Assembly (NCBI RefSeq): GCF_024519455.1
Contig: NZ_JALJRY010000009.1
Location: forward strand, 217,168 to 281,167
Origin: Streptomyces sp. STR69
GTDB taxonomy: Bacteria > Actinomycetota > Actinomycetes > Streptomycetales > Streptomycetaceae
Direction of reading: 5' to 3'
Length of the DNA: 64,000 nucleotides
Both the position numbers and the translations under genes were made by a program. This document shows positions 41,058 to 48,859 of this stretch, piece after piece; the stretch's first letter is position 1; the number at the start of each line of letters is the position of its first letter. The notes below the pieces were generated by a model that was given only the letters and a program-made list of their open reading frames with translations, had not been told where the DNA came from and did no database searches.

Positions 41058-43300
41058 CCGGTCGGCCCACACCTGAGAGCCCCGTCCACGGCACCTGGGA
41101 ACCCCTCCCCGCCGCCCGTTGGGAGGACGCCTACCTGAGCGGCAACGGCAAGCACGGCGCCCTCGTGTTCGGCGATCCTGACGACGACCGTGTCATCGTC
41201 ACCCATCACACCCTCGTCCGCCCGAACGGCGCCGAGCACGCCCGGCCCCCGCGCCTCGCCGCCCAACTCCCCGCACTCCAGGACCGGTTGCTCGCCGGTG
41301 ACCTCACCGCGGCCGAGGACTTCACGGACGGCCGCCCGCTCCAATGGGTCCAGCCCTTCCACCCGGCCTTCCAGACCCGACTGCGCGGACGACCTGCCGC
41401 CGACGCGGAGGGCGACTACCACCGGTCCGTCGACTTCACCAGCGGTGAGGTCATGGCCCATCGCGGCGACTGGCGCAGTCGCGTCTTCGTCTCCCGCGCC
41501 GACGACGTGATCGTCCAGCACGTCACGGCCGCCGACCTCACCCTCGACCTCGCCCAGGAGCATCAACTCCCGGGCGCACCGGCGGGGTTGGTTGTCGGCC
41601 ACGGCACGTTTCTCACCCCCGACGGCGCCCTGCTCAACCTCCGTGTCCGCTACCCCGACAGCGACAGCGACCGCGCCTACACCGGAGTGACCCTGGCCGT
41701 GGTCACCGGCGGCACAACCCGACTCGCGCCGACCGGAGTTCGCATCGCCGGCGCCACCGAGGTCCTGCTCCTCACCCGCGTACGACGCCACACCGGCGAA
41801 CTGGACGTCGCGGCGGAGACCCGCGCCCTACAGGCCCTGCTGCCCGACGAGCGGCTGCCTGACGAGCGGCGGCCCTACGACACCCTCCTCGACCGCCACC
41901 TCGCCCTCCATCGCACGGCCTACGCCCGCGTCACCCTCGACCTCCGGGCCGACGCCACCGAACGCGCCCTCCCCGGCTCCGAGTTGATCAAGCAACCTCG
42001 CAGCCCCGCCCTCCTGGAACGCCTCTTCGCCGCAGGCCGCTACCACCTCCTCTCCGCCAGCGGCCTGCTGCCGCCCCGCCTCACCGGCCTGTGGACCGGC
42101 GACTGGAACACGGCCTGGTCCGGCGCGTTCACCAACGACGCGAACCTCAACCTCCAGACCGCCTCCGCCGCGAGCGCCGCCCTCCCCGAAGTCACCGACG
42201 CCCTCGCCTCCCTGATCCATCGTCAGCTCGGCGACTGGCGGGAGAACGCCCGTGTCGTCTTCGGCGCCCGGGGCGTCGTCGCGCCCGCGCACACCGACGG
42301 CGAGTCCGGGCTGTCGTACCACTTCAGTCGCGAGTACCCGCTGCACCTGTGGACCGCGGGCGCCGACTGGCTGCTCAAGCCGCTCGTCGACCACGACGAG
42401 ACCCGTGGCGAACGCGACCCGCGCACCGCCGCCGCACTCGCCGAAGTCGCCCTCTTCTACGAGGACTTCCTCACTCGCACCGCCCCCGACGGCCAACTGG
42501 TCCTCGTCCCCTCCTACTCGCCCGAGAACCGTCCTGCGAACGCCAGTTGGGGTGCGGTCAACGCGGCGATGGACCTCTCCGCCGCCCGGCACGCGTTGCG
42601 CACCGCCGCCGTCTACCACCCGGGCACCCCGGAGGCCGACCGCTGGAGTGCCCTCGCCGACCGGCTCCCGCCGCACCGTGTCAACGCGGACGGCGCCCTC
42701 GCCGAATGGGCGTGGCCGGGCCTGGACGACGCCTACGACCACCGCCACTTGAGTCACCTCTACGGCGTCTGGCCCCTCGACGAGATCAACCCCTACGACA
42801 CCCCGGAGCTCGGGGAAGCCGCCCATCGTGCCCTCCAACTCCGGGGCGCCGAGAACGATTCGGCGCACGGCCACCTCCACCACGCGCTCGTCGCCGCCCG
42901 TCTGCGCGACGGCGAGCGGGTCGCGCACGCCCTCGGCCAGGTCCTCGACGGCGACTTCTTCCACGTCTCGCTGATGAGCGCGCACTACCCGAACCGCGAT
43001 GTCTACAACGCGGACGCCGCACACACCCTGCCCGGGGTGCTGATCGAGACGCTGGTGCAGTCGACGCCGGACCGGCTGGTCCTGCTGCCCGCGCTGTCGG
43101 CGGCGTATCCGCAGGGCCGACTCACCGGCGTTCGCACGAGGTTCGGGGCGGAACTCGATCTGACCTGGACGCCGGACACGGCCGTGGCCGTCCTCCGTCC
43201 CTCCCGCACCCACCGCGTCGAACTGCGGACTTCCTCCGGCACTCAGCCGCTCGAACTCGTCGCCGGAGAAGACCGCGTCCTCACCCTGGGGGCGCGGTAG
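41054..43300 (+). CDS. GH95-family alpha-L-fucosidase (divergent)
   Basis: 748 residues, cytoplasmic. The order is N-terminal beta domain, helical linker, (alpha/alpha)6 barrel and C-terminal beta domain. GH95 landmarks are LTGLWTGDWNTAWSGAFTNDANLNLQ (344-368, with the catalytic-base asparagines N364/N366), and PSYSPEN (486-492) with the acid E491. The block replaces the usual NINxEMNYW, so this is a divergent member, and L-galactosidase activity is possible. It is expected to take alpha-1,2-fucose from galactose on xyloglucan fragments before GH42 can act. Translationally coupled to GH42. Confidence 0.83.
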   Translation: MTGRPTPESPVHGTWEPLPAARWEDAYLSGNGKHGALVFGDPDDDRVIVTHHTLVRPNGAEHARPPRLAAQLPALQDRLLAGDLTAAEDFTDGRPLQWVQPFHPAFQTRLRGRPAADAEGDYHRSVDFTSGEVMAHRGDWRSRVFVSRADDVIVQHVTAADLTLDLAQEHQLPGAPAGLVVGHGTFLTPDGALLNLRVRYPDSDSDRAYTGVTLAVVTGGTTRLAPTGVRIAGATEVLLLTRVRRHTGELDVAAETRALQALLPDERLPDERRPYDTLLDRHLALHRTAYARVTLDLRADATERALPGSELIKQPRSPALLERLFAAGRYHLLSASGLLPPRLTGLWTGDWNTAWSGAFTNDANLNLQTASAASAALPEVTDALASLIHRQLGDWRENARVVFGARGVVAPAHTDGESGLSYHFSREYPLHLWTAGADWLLKPLVDHDETRGERDPRTAAALAEVALFYEDFLTRTAPDGQLVLVPSYSPENRPANASWGAVNAAMDLSAARHALRTAAVYHPGTPEADRWSALADRLPPHRVNADGALAEWAWPGLDDAYDHRHLSHLYGVWPLDEINPYDTPELGEAAHRALQLRGAENDSAHGHLHHALVAARLRDGERVAHALGQVLDGDFFHVSLMSAHYPNRDVYNADAAHTLPGVLIETLVQSTPDRLVLLPALSAAYPQGRLTGVRTRFGAELDLTWTPDTAVAVLRPSRTHRVELRTSSGTQPLELVAGEDRVLTLGAR

Positions 43301-43336
43301 CCACACCCAACTCCCCCCACCCATGGAAGGGACACC

Positions 43337-44050
43337 ATGGCAACACGCACCCGCAGCAGGCTTGTTATGGCCCTGCTGGCCCCCGCCCTGGCGCTCGGCG
43401 CCACCGTCGGCCTCGCCTCGGCCCCCGCTTCCGCCGCCGTCTGGAGCTCATGCGACCAGTGGGGCAGCACGACCCTGAACGGCTACACGCTCTACAACGA
43501 CATCTGGGGCTCCGGCGCAGGCACCCAGTGCATCTGGGCCAACTCCGGTACCAACTGGGGCGTCACCGCCAACCACCCCAACACCGGCGGCATCAAGGCC
43601 TACCCCAACGCCAAGAAGGTGATCGGCAAGTCGATCACCTCGCTCGGTTCGCTCAAGAGCAGCTACAACGTCACGGTGCCGTCGTCCGGCGCGTACAACA
43701 CGTCGTACGACATCTGGGACACCAACTACGCCTACGAGATCATGCTCTGGGTCAACAAGACCGGCGCGGTCGGCCCGCTCGGCACCTCGCAGGGCAGCCT
43801 GACGCTGGGCGGTTCCACCTGGACCGTCTACAAGGGCAACAACGGCAGCAACGACGTGTTCTCGTTCGTGCGCAGCTCCAACTCGTCGTCCGGCACGATC
43901 GACATCCTGCCGATCCTCAAGTGGATCAAGGACACCAAGGGCTGGTTCGGCAACGTGACCATCGGGGACCTGCAGTTCGGCTTCGAGATCACGTCCTCGT
44001 CCGGCGGGCTCGCCTTCACCACCAACAGCGAGAGCGTCACGAGTAGTTGA
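43337..44050 (+). CDS. secreted GH12 endo-beta-1,4-glucanase or xyloglucanase
   Basis: 237 residues. Signal peptide to about residue 33 (ASA-AVW), then a compact GH12 jelly roll without a binding module. Nucleophile E134 lies in YEIMLWVNK and the acid/base E217 in LQFGFEITS. GH12 enzymes cut cellulose, mixed-linkage glucan or xyloglucan with retention. As last gene of the operon it probably shares attack on the polymer with GH74. GGAAGGGACACC precedes the ATG. A strong hairpin follows. Confidence 0.9.
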   Translation: MATRTRSRLVMALLAPALALGATVGLASAPASAAVWSSCDQWGSTTLNGYTLYNDIWGSGAGTQCIWANSGTNWGVTANHPNTGGIKAYPNAKKVIGKSITSLGSLKSSYNVTVPSSGAYNTSYDIWDTNYAYEIMLWVNKTGAVGPLGTSQGSLTLGGSTWTVYKGNNGSNDVFSFVRSSNSSSGTIDILPILKWIKDTKGWFGNVTIGDLQFGFEITSSSGGLAFTTNSESVTSS

Positions 44051-44066
44051 CCCACCCCGGCACCGC

Positions 44067-44444
44067 TCAGCCGCCCGGTCCCCGCACACCGCGGGGGCCG
44101 GGCGGCTCCGCGACGACGAGCCCCGCGACCCAGCAGCCGAGAGCCGCGAGCACGAGGGCGCCGACCGCCGGGTTGACGTAGTCGGGAACGGTGTCGGACA
44201 CGAAGCCGCCGCCGTCCTTGGTCTCGCAGACGAACCGCAGTGGGACGTAGTCCACCGAGTAGCTGATGACGTTCGAAGTCCGCTCGTCGTACTGCCCGTC
44301 GACCGTACGACAGGGCGGCAGCGGCGCCGAGCCGGTGCCGCCGTCCCCCACCTCCAGCAGCGCGCCCATGATGTGGAGCAGACCCCAGAGATACAGGGCG
44401 AACGCGGCCAGGCCCGCCCCGCCGGCGAGCTTGCGTAAGACCAT
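44067..44444 (-). CDS. small two-helix membrane protein, function unknown
   Basis: About 125 residues: helix at 10-28, an extracytoplasmic loop of about 60 residues with paired cysteines (PPCRTVDGQ and RFVCETKDG), and a second helix at about 93-112. The last dozen codons (PPGPRGVRGPGG) overlap the bidirectional terminator hairpin. The start is uncertain: ATG 44444 has no ribosome-binding site and GTG codons upstream are possible. It lies between the GH12 gene and the GH31 gene; a link to sugar use is not evident. Confidence 0.6.
   Translation of the reverse strand: MVLRKLAGGAGLAAFALYLWGLLHIMGALLEVGDGGTGSAPLPPCRTVDGQYDERTSNVISYSVDYVPLRFVCETKDGGGFVSDTVPDYVNPAVGALVLAALGCWVAGLVVAEPPGPRGVRGPGG
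44069..44107. terminator. bidirectional terminator hairpin
   Basis: A 17-bp stem with a single G-T wobble (44069-44085 with 44091-44107) and a 5-base loop follows the GH12 stop and includes the end of the convergent small gene. It closes the import and degradation operon. Confidence 0.8.
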
Positions 44445-44553
44445 CGGAGGAGTCCACCAGAACAAGATCGGCACGGCTGTGACGGAGCCCACAGTTCCGC
44501 GCAACGGAACCGTCACGGCCCGGAGGGGAGGCCCAACTCCCCTCCGCACACGG

Positions 44554-46596
44554 CTACTCCGTCACAGGCAGCGTCGCCCCGTCCCGCAGGAACAGCGGGA
44601 TGCGGTCCAGCGGGGCGTCGACCGTCACGGCCGTGCCGCCCTCGTACGTCTCGCCCGTCCACGCGTCCGTCCACCAGGCGCCCGCCGGGAGATAGGCCGT
44701 ACGGGCCGTCGCGCCCGCCGTCAGCACCGGGGCCACCAGCAGGTCGGGGCCGAAGAGATACGCGTCGTCCACCGACCAGGCCGCCGGGTCCTCGGGGAAC
44801 TCCAGGAACAACGGCCGCATCACCGGCAGGCCCTCCTCGTGCGCGGCCCGCATCACGTCGAGGACGTAGGGCTTCAGGCGCTCGCGCAGCCGCAGGTACT
44901 TCTCCAGGATGGGGAGGGCCTGATCGCCGTACGACCAGACCTCGTTGGGGCCGCCCGTCATGTCGGGGCCGAGCGGCATGCCCGGGTCGCGGAAGCCGTG
45001 CAGGCGCATCAGCGGGGACAGCGCGCCGAACTGGAACCAGCGGACCATGACTTCCTGGTACGCCGGGTCGTCCGGGTCGCCGCCGTGGAAGCCGCCGATG
45101 TCCGTGTTCCACCAGGGGATGCCGGACAGCGCGGTGTTGAGGCCCGCGGCGATCTGGCGGCGCAGGGTCGGGAAGTCGGTGCCGATGTCACCCGACCACA
45201 GCGCGGCCCCGTAGCGCTGACTGCCCGCCCACGCCGAGCGGTTGAGGGTGATGATCTCCGACTCCCCCTCGGCCAGCAGTCCTTCGTGGAACGTGCGGGA
45301 GTTCTCGGCCGGGTAGAGGTTGCCGACCTCCAGGCCAGGGCCCGCCCAGTAGCGCAGGTTCTCCTGGAAGCCCGGCTTCAGCTCGGGCTCGCAGGCGTCC
45401 AGCCAGAAGGCCGTGATGCCGTACGGCACAAGGTAGTTGTCGCGGATCTTCGACCACAGGAAGTCACGGGCCTCGGGGTTCGTGGCGTCGTAGAACGCCA
45501 CCTGGACCGTCGACGCGACCCCCTTGTCCGGCCAGTCGGCGTGGGCCATCGGCCCGTACTGGGTGCCGATGAGATGGCCGCGCTGCTCCAGCACCGAGTG
45601 GTTCTCGCTGAGCGGGGAGACGGACGGCCAGACGCTCACCACCAACTTGACGCCCAGCTCGTCGAGTTCGCGGACCATGGCCGCCGGGTCGGGCCATTCC
45701 GCGAGGTCGAACTTCCAGTCGCCCAGATGCGTCCAGTGGAAGAAGTCGCAGACGATCGCCGACAGGGGCAGCCCGCGGCGCTTGTACTCCCGTGCCACGG
45801 CGAGGAGTTCGGCCTGGGTGCGATAGCGCAGCTTGCACTGCCAGAAGCCCGCCGCCCACTTCGGCAGCATCGGCGTACGGCCCGTCACCGCGCTGTAGCG
45901 GCGCTGGCCGTCGGCCGGGTCGCCCGCGGTGATCCAGTAGTCGATCTGCCGGGCCGAATCGGCCACCCAGCGCGTGCCGTTGCCGGCCAGCTCCACCCGG
46001 CCGATCGCCGGGTTGTTCCACAGCAGCGTGTAGCCGCGGCTGGAGACGAGCACCGGGATGCCGACCTCGGCGTTGCGCTGGACCAGGTCGAGGACCAGCC
46101 CCTTCTGGTCCAACTGCCCGTGCTGGTGCTGCCCGAGGCCGTACAGCTTCTCGTCCTCGTACGTGGCGAAGCGCTGCTCAAGCCGGTGGTGGCCGTTGCC
46201 GACCGCCGTGTAGAGCCGTGAGCCGGGCCACCAGAAGTGGGCGCGGGCCTCCGCGAGGAGTTCGGCGGAGTCCTCGGTGCGCAGAAAGCGGATCAGGCCC
46301 TCGGCGTCGACGTGGACCGTCAACGCGCCCACGGTCAGGGTCCCTTGGCCCTCCTCGATCTTGACGCTCGCCTCGGTGGGCGGGGCCTCGTCCAGGAGCG
46401 CGCCGGGCAGCCCGTCGAGCAGTGGGCCGCCGAGCCGGGCCCTGACCCGGACCGCGTCCGGACCCCAGGGCTCGATCCGTACGGTCTCCTGACGCCCGCT
46501 CCACTCCAGCGCGCCGTCCCGCTCACGGAAGGTGCCGAGGGTGGGGGAGGACTGCGCGAGGCTGACCTTGGGCTGGATTTCGGCAGGCTGAGTCAC
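44554..46596 (-). CDS. GH31 alpha-xylosidase (probable)
   Basis: 680 residues, cytoplasmic. N-terminal galactose-mutarotase-like domain, catalytic barrel, and C-terminal beta domains are in normal order. The nucleophile is D400 in FWLDACEPE; this WLDxxEPE form is typical of alpha-xylosidases of the CjXyl31A type rather than alpha-glucosidases. The acid/base is D470 in WSGDIGTDF. It would remove alpha-1,6-xylose from the non-reducing end of xyloglucan oligosaccharides, alternating with GH3. GTG 46596 follows AGGAGCC. It lies 95 bases after lacI-type gene on the same strand, so the repressor and enzyme may share a transcript. Confidence 0.88.
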   Translation of the reverse strand: MTQPAEIQPKVSLAQSSPTLGTFRERDGALEWSGRQETVRIEPWGPDAVRVRARLGGPLLDGLPGALLDEAPPTEASVKIEEGQGTLTVGALTVHVDAEGLIRFLRTEDSAELLAEARAHFWWPGSRLYTAVGNGHHRLEQRFATYEDEKLYGLGQHQHGQLDQKGLVLDLVQRNAEVGIPVLVSSRGYTLLWNNPAIGRVELAGNGTRWVADSARQIDYWITAGDPADGQRRYSAVTGRTPMLPKWAAGFWQCKLRYRTQAELLAVAREYKRRGLPLSAIVCDFFHWTHLGDWKFDLAEWPDPAAMVRELDELGVKLVVSVWPSVSPLSENHSVLEQRGHLIGTQYGPMAHADWPDKGVASTVQVAFYDATNPEARDFLWSKIRDNYLVPYGITAFWLDACEPELKPGFQENLRYWAGPGLEVGNLYPAENSRTFHEGLLAEGESEIITLNRSAWAGSQRYGAALWSGDIGTDFPTLRRQIAAGLNTALSGIPWWNTDIGGFHGGDPDDPAYQEVMVRWFQFGALSPLMRLHGFRDPGMPLGPDMTGGPNEVWSYGDQALPILEKYLRLRERLKPYVLDVMRAAHEEGLPVMRPLFLEFPEDPAAWSVDDAYLFGPDLLVAPVLTAGATARTAYLPAGAWWTDAWTGETYEGGTAVTVDAPLDRIPLFLRDGATLPVTE

Positions 46597-46691
46597 GAGA
46601 GGGCTCCTGTGAGGAGTGCAGACAGAGGAGTTGCAGACATGGCGGTGCCCTGGCGGCGGCGCAGGGGTGGAACTCCGGGTACGGAACAGGC

Positions 46692-47705
46692 TCAGGACGC
46701 GGCGGGTGCCGGCCCCGTACTCGCCCGCACCGTCAACTCCGGTGCGATCAGCACGACTTCGTCACTGCCGCGGCCGTCCAGCTTGGCCACCAGGTGCTCC
46801 ACGGCGTAACGGCCCATCTCCTGCGCGGGGATGGCGACGGACGTCAGCCGCACCGAGGCCTGGGTGGCGACCTGGTCGGGGCAGACCGCGACCACCGACA
46901 CGTCCTCCGGCACGGCCCGGCCCTGCTGGCGCAGCAGCGCGAGGAGCGGCTCGACCGCCGACTCGTTCTGCACGACGAAGCCCGTGGTGCCGGGGCGCTC
47001 GTCGAAGATCCGGGCCAGTGTCACCGCCATCGCGTCGTACCCGCCCTCGCACGGCCGGTGCAGTACCCGGAGGTCCAACTCCCGTGCCCGGGACCGGAGT
47101 CCGTCGAGGGTGCGCTCGGCGAAACCGGTGTGCCGCTCGTAGACCGCGGGCGCCTCACCGATGACAGCGATGTCGTGGTGACCGAGCTTCGCGAGGTGCT
47201 CGACGCACAGCGCGCCGGTCGCCCCGAAGTCGAGGTCGACGCAGGTCAGTCCGGTGGTGTCGGCGGGGAGGCCGATGAGTACGGACGGCTGGTCGGTGCC
47301 GCGCAGCAACGGCAGCCGCTCGTCGGCGAGTTCGACGTCCATCAGGATCATCGCGTCGGCGAGCCCGCTGCCGGTGACCCGGCGTACCGCGTCGGGGCCC
47401 TCCTCGCCGGTGAGCAGCAGCACGTCGTAGCCGTGCAGGCGGGCGGTGGTCGCCACGGCGATGGCGATCTCCATCATCACCGGTACGTACATGTCCGTGC
47501 GCAGCGGCACCATCAGCGCGATGATGTTCGACCGGCTGCTGGCCAGGGCGCGGGCGCCCGCGTTCGGGTGGTAGCCCAGCTCGCGGATGCTCTGCTCGAC
47601 CCGCTGCCGGGTGGCTCCGGAGATGGACCGCTTGCCGCTGAGGACATAGCTCACCGTGCTCGCCGAGACTCCGGCGTGCTGGGCGACCTCGGCGAGGGTG
47701 ACCAT
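46692..47705 (-). CDS. LacI-family repressor of the xyloglucan locus
   Basis: 337 residues. The N-terminal helix-turn-helix is VTLAEVAQHAGVSASTVSYVLSGKR with the hinge helix ending in NAGARALASSRSN; the periplasmic-binding-like effector domain fills the rest. ATG 47705 follows GGAGAG; the upstream in-frame ATG at 47828 would put 41 residues of non-family sequence in front of the DNA-binding domain. A degenerate copy of the palindrome GAAGCGCTTC lies 20 bases upstream, so autoregulation is likely. It probably binds the sites at 32810, 32969, 47723 and 47812 and releases them when a xyloglucan fragment is present. Confidence 0.9.
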   Translation of the reverse strand: MVTLAEVAQHAGVSASTVSYVLSGKRSISGATRQRVEQSIRELGYHPNAGARALASSRSNIIALMVPLRTDMYVPVMMEIAIAVATTARLHGYDVLLLTGEEGPDAVRRVTGSGLADAMILMDVELADERLPLLRGTDQPSVLIGLPADTTGLTCVDLDFGATGALCVEHLAKLGHHDIAVIGEAPAVYERHTGFAERTLDGLRSRARELDLRVLHRPCEGGYDAMAVTLARIFDERPGTTGFVVQNESAVEPLLALLRQQGRAVPEDVSVVAVCPDQVATQASVRLTSVAIPAQEMGRYAVEHLVAKLDGRGSDEVVLIAPELTVRASTGPAPAAS

Positions 47706-47722
47706 CCAGCTCTCCAAGCTTT

Positions 47723-47736
47723 GTGAAGCGCTTCGA
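47723..47736 (-). promoter_or_regulatory. degenerate LacI-type operator before the repressor gene
   Basis: The 10-bp core GAAGCGCTTC (47725-47734) is intact, with CGA only on the right flank (GTGAAGCGCTTCGA). It lies in the leader of the repressor gene, fitting autoregulation with weaker binding. Confidence 0.65.
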
Positions 47737-47804
47737 CAGTGCGCGTTGCTGACAAGGGCGAGTGAGGGTGGTTCGACATTAGCTTCAGGCGGTGTGGGTG
47801 TCCA

Positions 47805-47825
47805 TAGGTTGTCGAAGCGCTTCGA
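47805..47825 (+). promoter_or_regulatory. promoter -10 and LacI-type operator of the second GH12 gene
   Basis: TAGGTT (47805-47810) is followed after one base by the perfect palindrome TCGAAGCGCTTCGA (47812-47825). The close -10/operator placement matches the GH3 promoter, so repression would work the same way. The leader to the ATG at 47939 is about 120 bases. Confidence 0.75.
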
Positions 47826-47938
47826 CACTTTCTCGTCCGAGTCCGTCCAGCGTGATTCTCCGCGAGGGAAGGCAACCTCCGGGCGGGTCGGCGGCCACTG
47901 GGAGGTCGTAGACGAACCGTCCCCCGGAAGGACCCCCG

Positions 47939-48748
47939 ATGCAACACCGCAGACCCCGTCTCTCGAAGAAGGCGAAGGTGCTGGCCGCCGCCTCGGTCGC
48001 GCTCACGGCGCTCGTCGGAGTGACCGTCGCCCAGGCGGGCGAGACGAACAAGAAGTGCGGGGCCTTCGACACCGTCACGCTCGGCAAGTACTACGTGAAC
48101 AACAACCTCTGGGGCCAGGACAAGGCCACCGGCAGCCAGTGCGTCTGGGACAACTCCCGGTCGGGGTCCACCATTTCGTGGGGTACGTCCTTCAGCTGGG
48201 CCAACAACAGCAAGGGCACCGACGCGGACGTGAAGTCTTACGCCAGTACCGTCCTCGGCTGGCACTGGGGCTGGAAGGTCGACAAGGCGACCACCGGGCT
48301 GCCGATCCGGGTCGGCGACCGCAAGCCGGTGAAGACGACCTGGGACTTCTCGCTCAGCTCCAACCCGGGCACCCTCGATGTCGCCTACGACCTGTGGCTG
48401 CACGCCAAGAACACGGCGGACTGGGCCGACCAGCCCACCGACGAGATCATGATCTGGCTCAACCGGCAGGGCGGCGCGGGCCCGCTCGGCACCAAGTACG
48501 GCAGCGTCAGCCTCGGCGGCGCGATGTGGGACATCTACCAGGGCAACATCGGCTGGAACGTGTACTCCTTCGTCCGCACCGCCAACACCACCAGGGCGAC
48601 CCTGAACATCGACGACTTCACGCAGGCCCTGGTCCGCCGCAAGCTGCTGAACAACGACAAGTACCTCTCCGGCATCGAGTCCGGCACCGAGGTCTTCAAG
48701 GGCTCGGGCCGCCTTGACACAAAGGCGTACTCCGTCGACATCGGCTGA
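47939..48748 (+). CDS. secreted GH12 endo-glucanase or xyloglucanase, second copy
   Basis: 269 residues. Signal peptide to about residue 33 (AQA-GET) after a basic KKAK stretch. GH12 catalytic residues are E169 in TDEIMIWLN and E251 in SGTEVFKG. It is clearly divergent from the GH12 protein at 43337: longer loops around residues 85-130 and a different C-terminus, so it is not a recent duplicate and may prefer another glucan. It is divergent from the repressor gene and carries its own operator. A short imperfect hairpin (48752-48779) follows. Confidence 0.88.
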   Translation: MQHRRPRLSKKAKVLAAASVALTALVGVTVAQAGETNKKCGAFDTVTLGKYYVNNNLWGQDKATGSQCVWDNSRSGSTISWGTSFSWANNSKGTDADVKSYASTVLGWHWGWKVDKATTGLPIRVGDRKPVKTTWDFSLSSNPGTLDVAYDLWLHAKNTADWADQPTDEIMIWLNRQGGAGPLGTKYGSVSLGGAMWDIYQGNIGWNVYSFVRTANTTRATLNIDDFTQALVRRKLLNNDKYLSGIESGTEVFKGSGRLDTKAYSVDIG

Positions 48749-48859
48749 ACGGCCGCGCGAAGGGTGGCCGCTTCGCGGCGGATCGGGTACATACGAACGG
48801 GTAGCACCCATCGGTAACCACACGGCGCCGAGGGCCCGATTCGCGGCGAGGTGAGCCTC

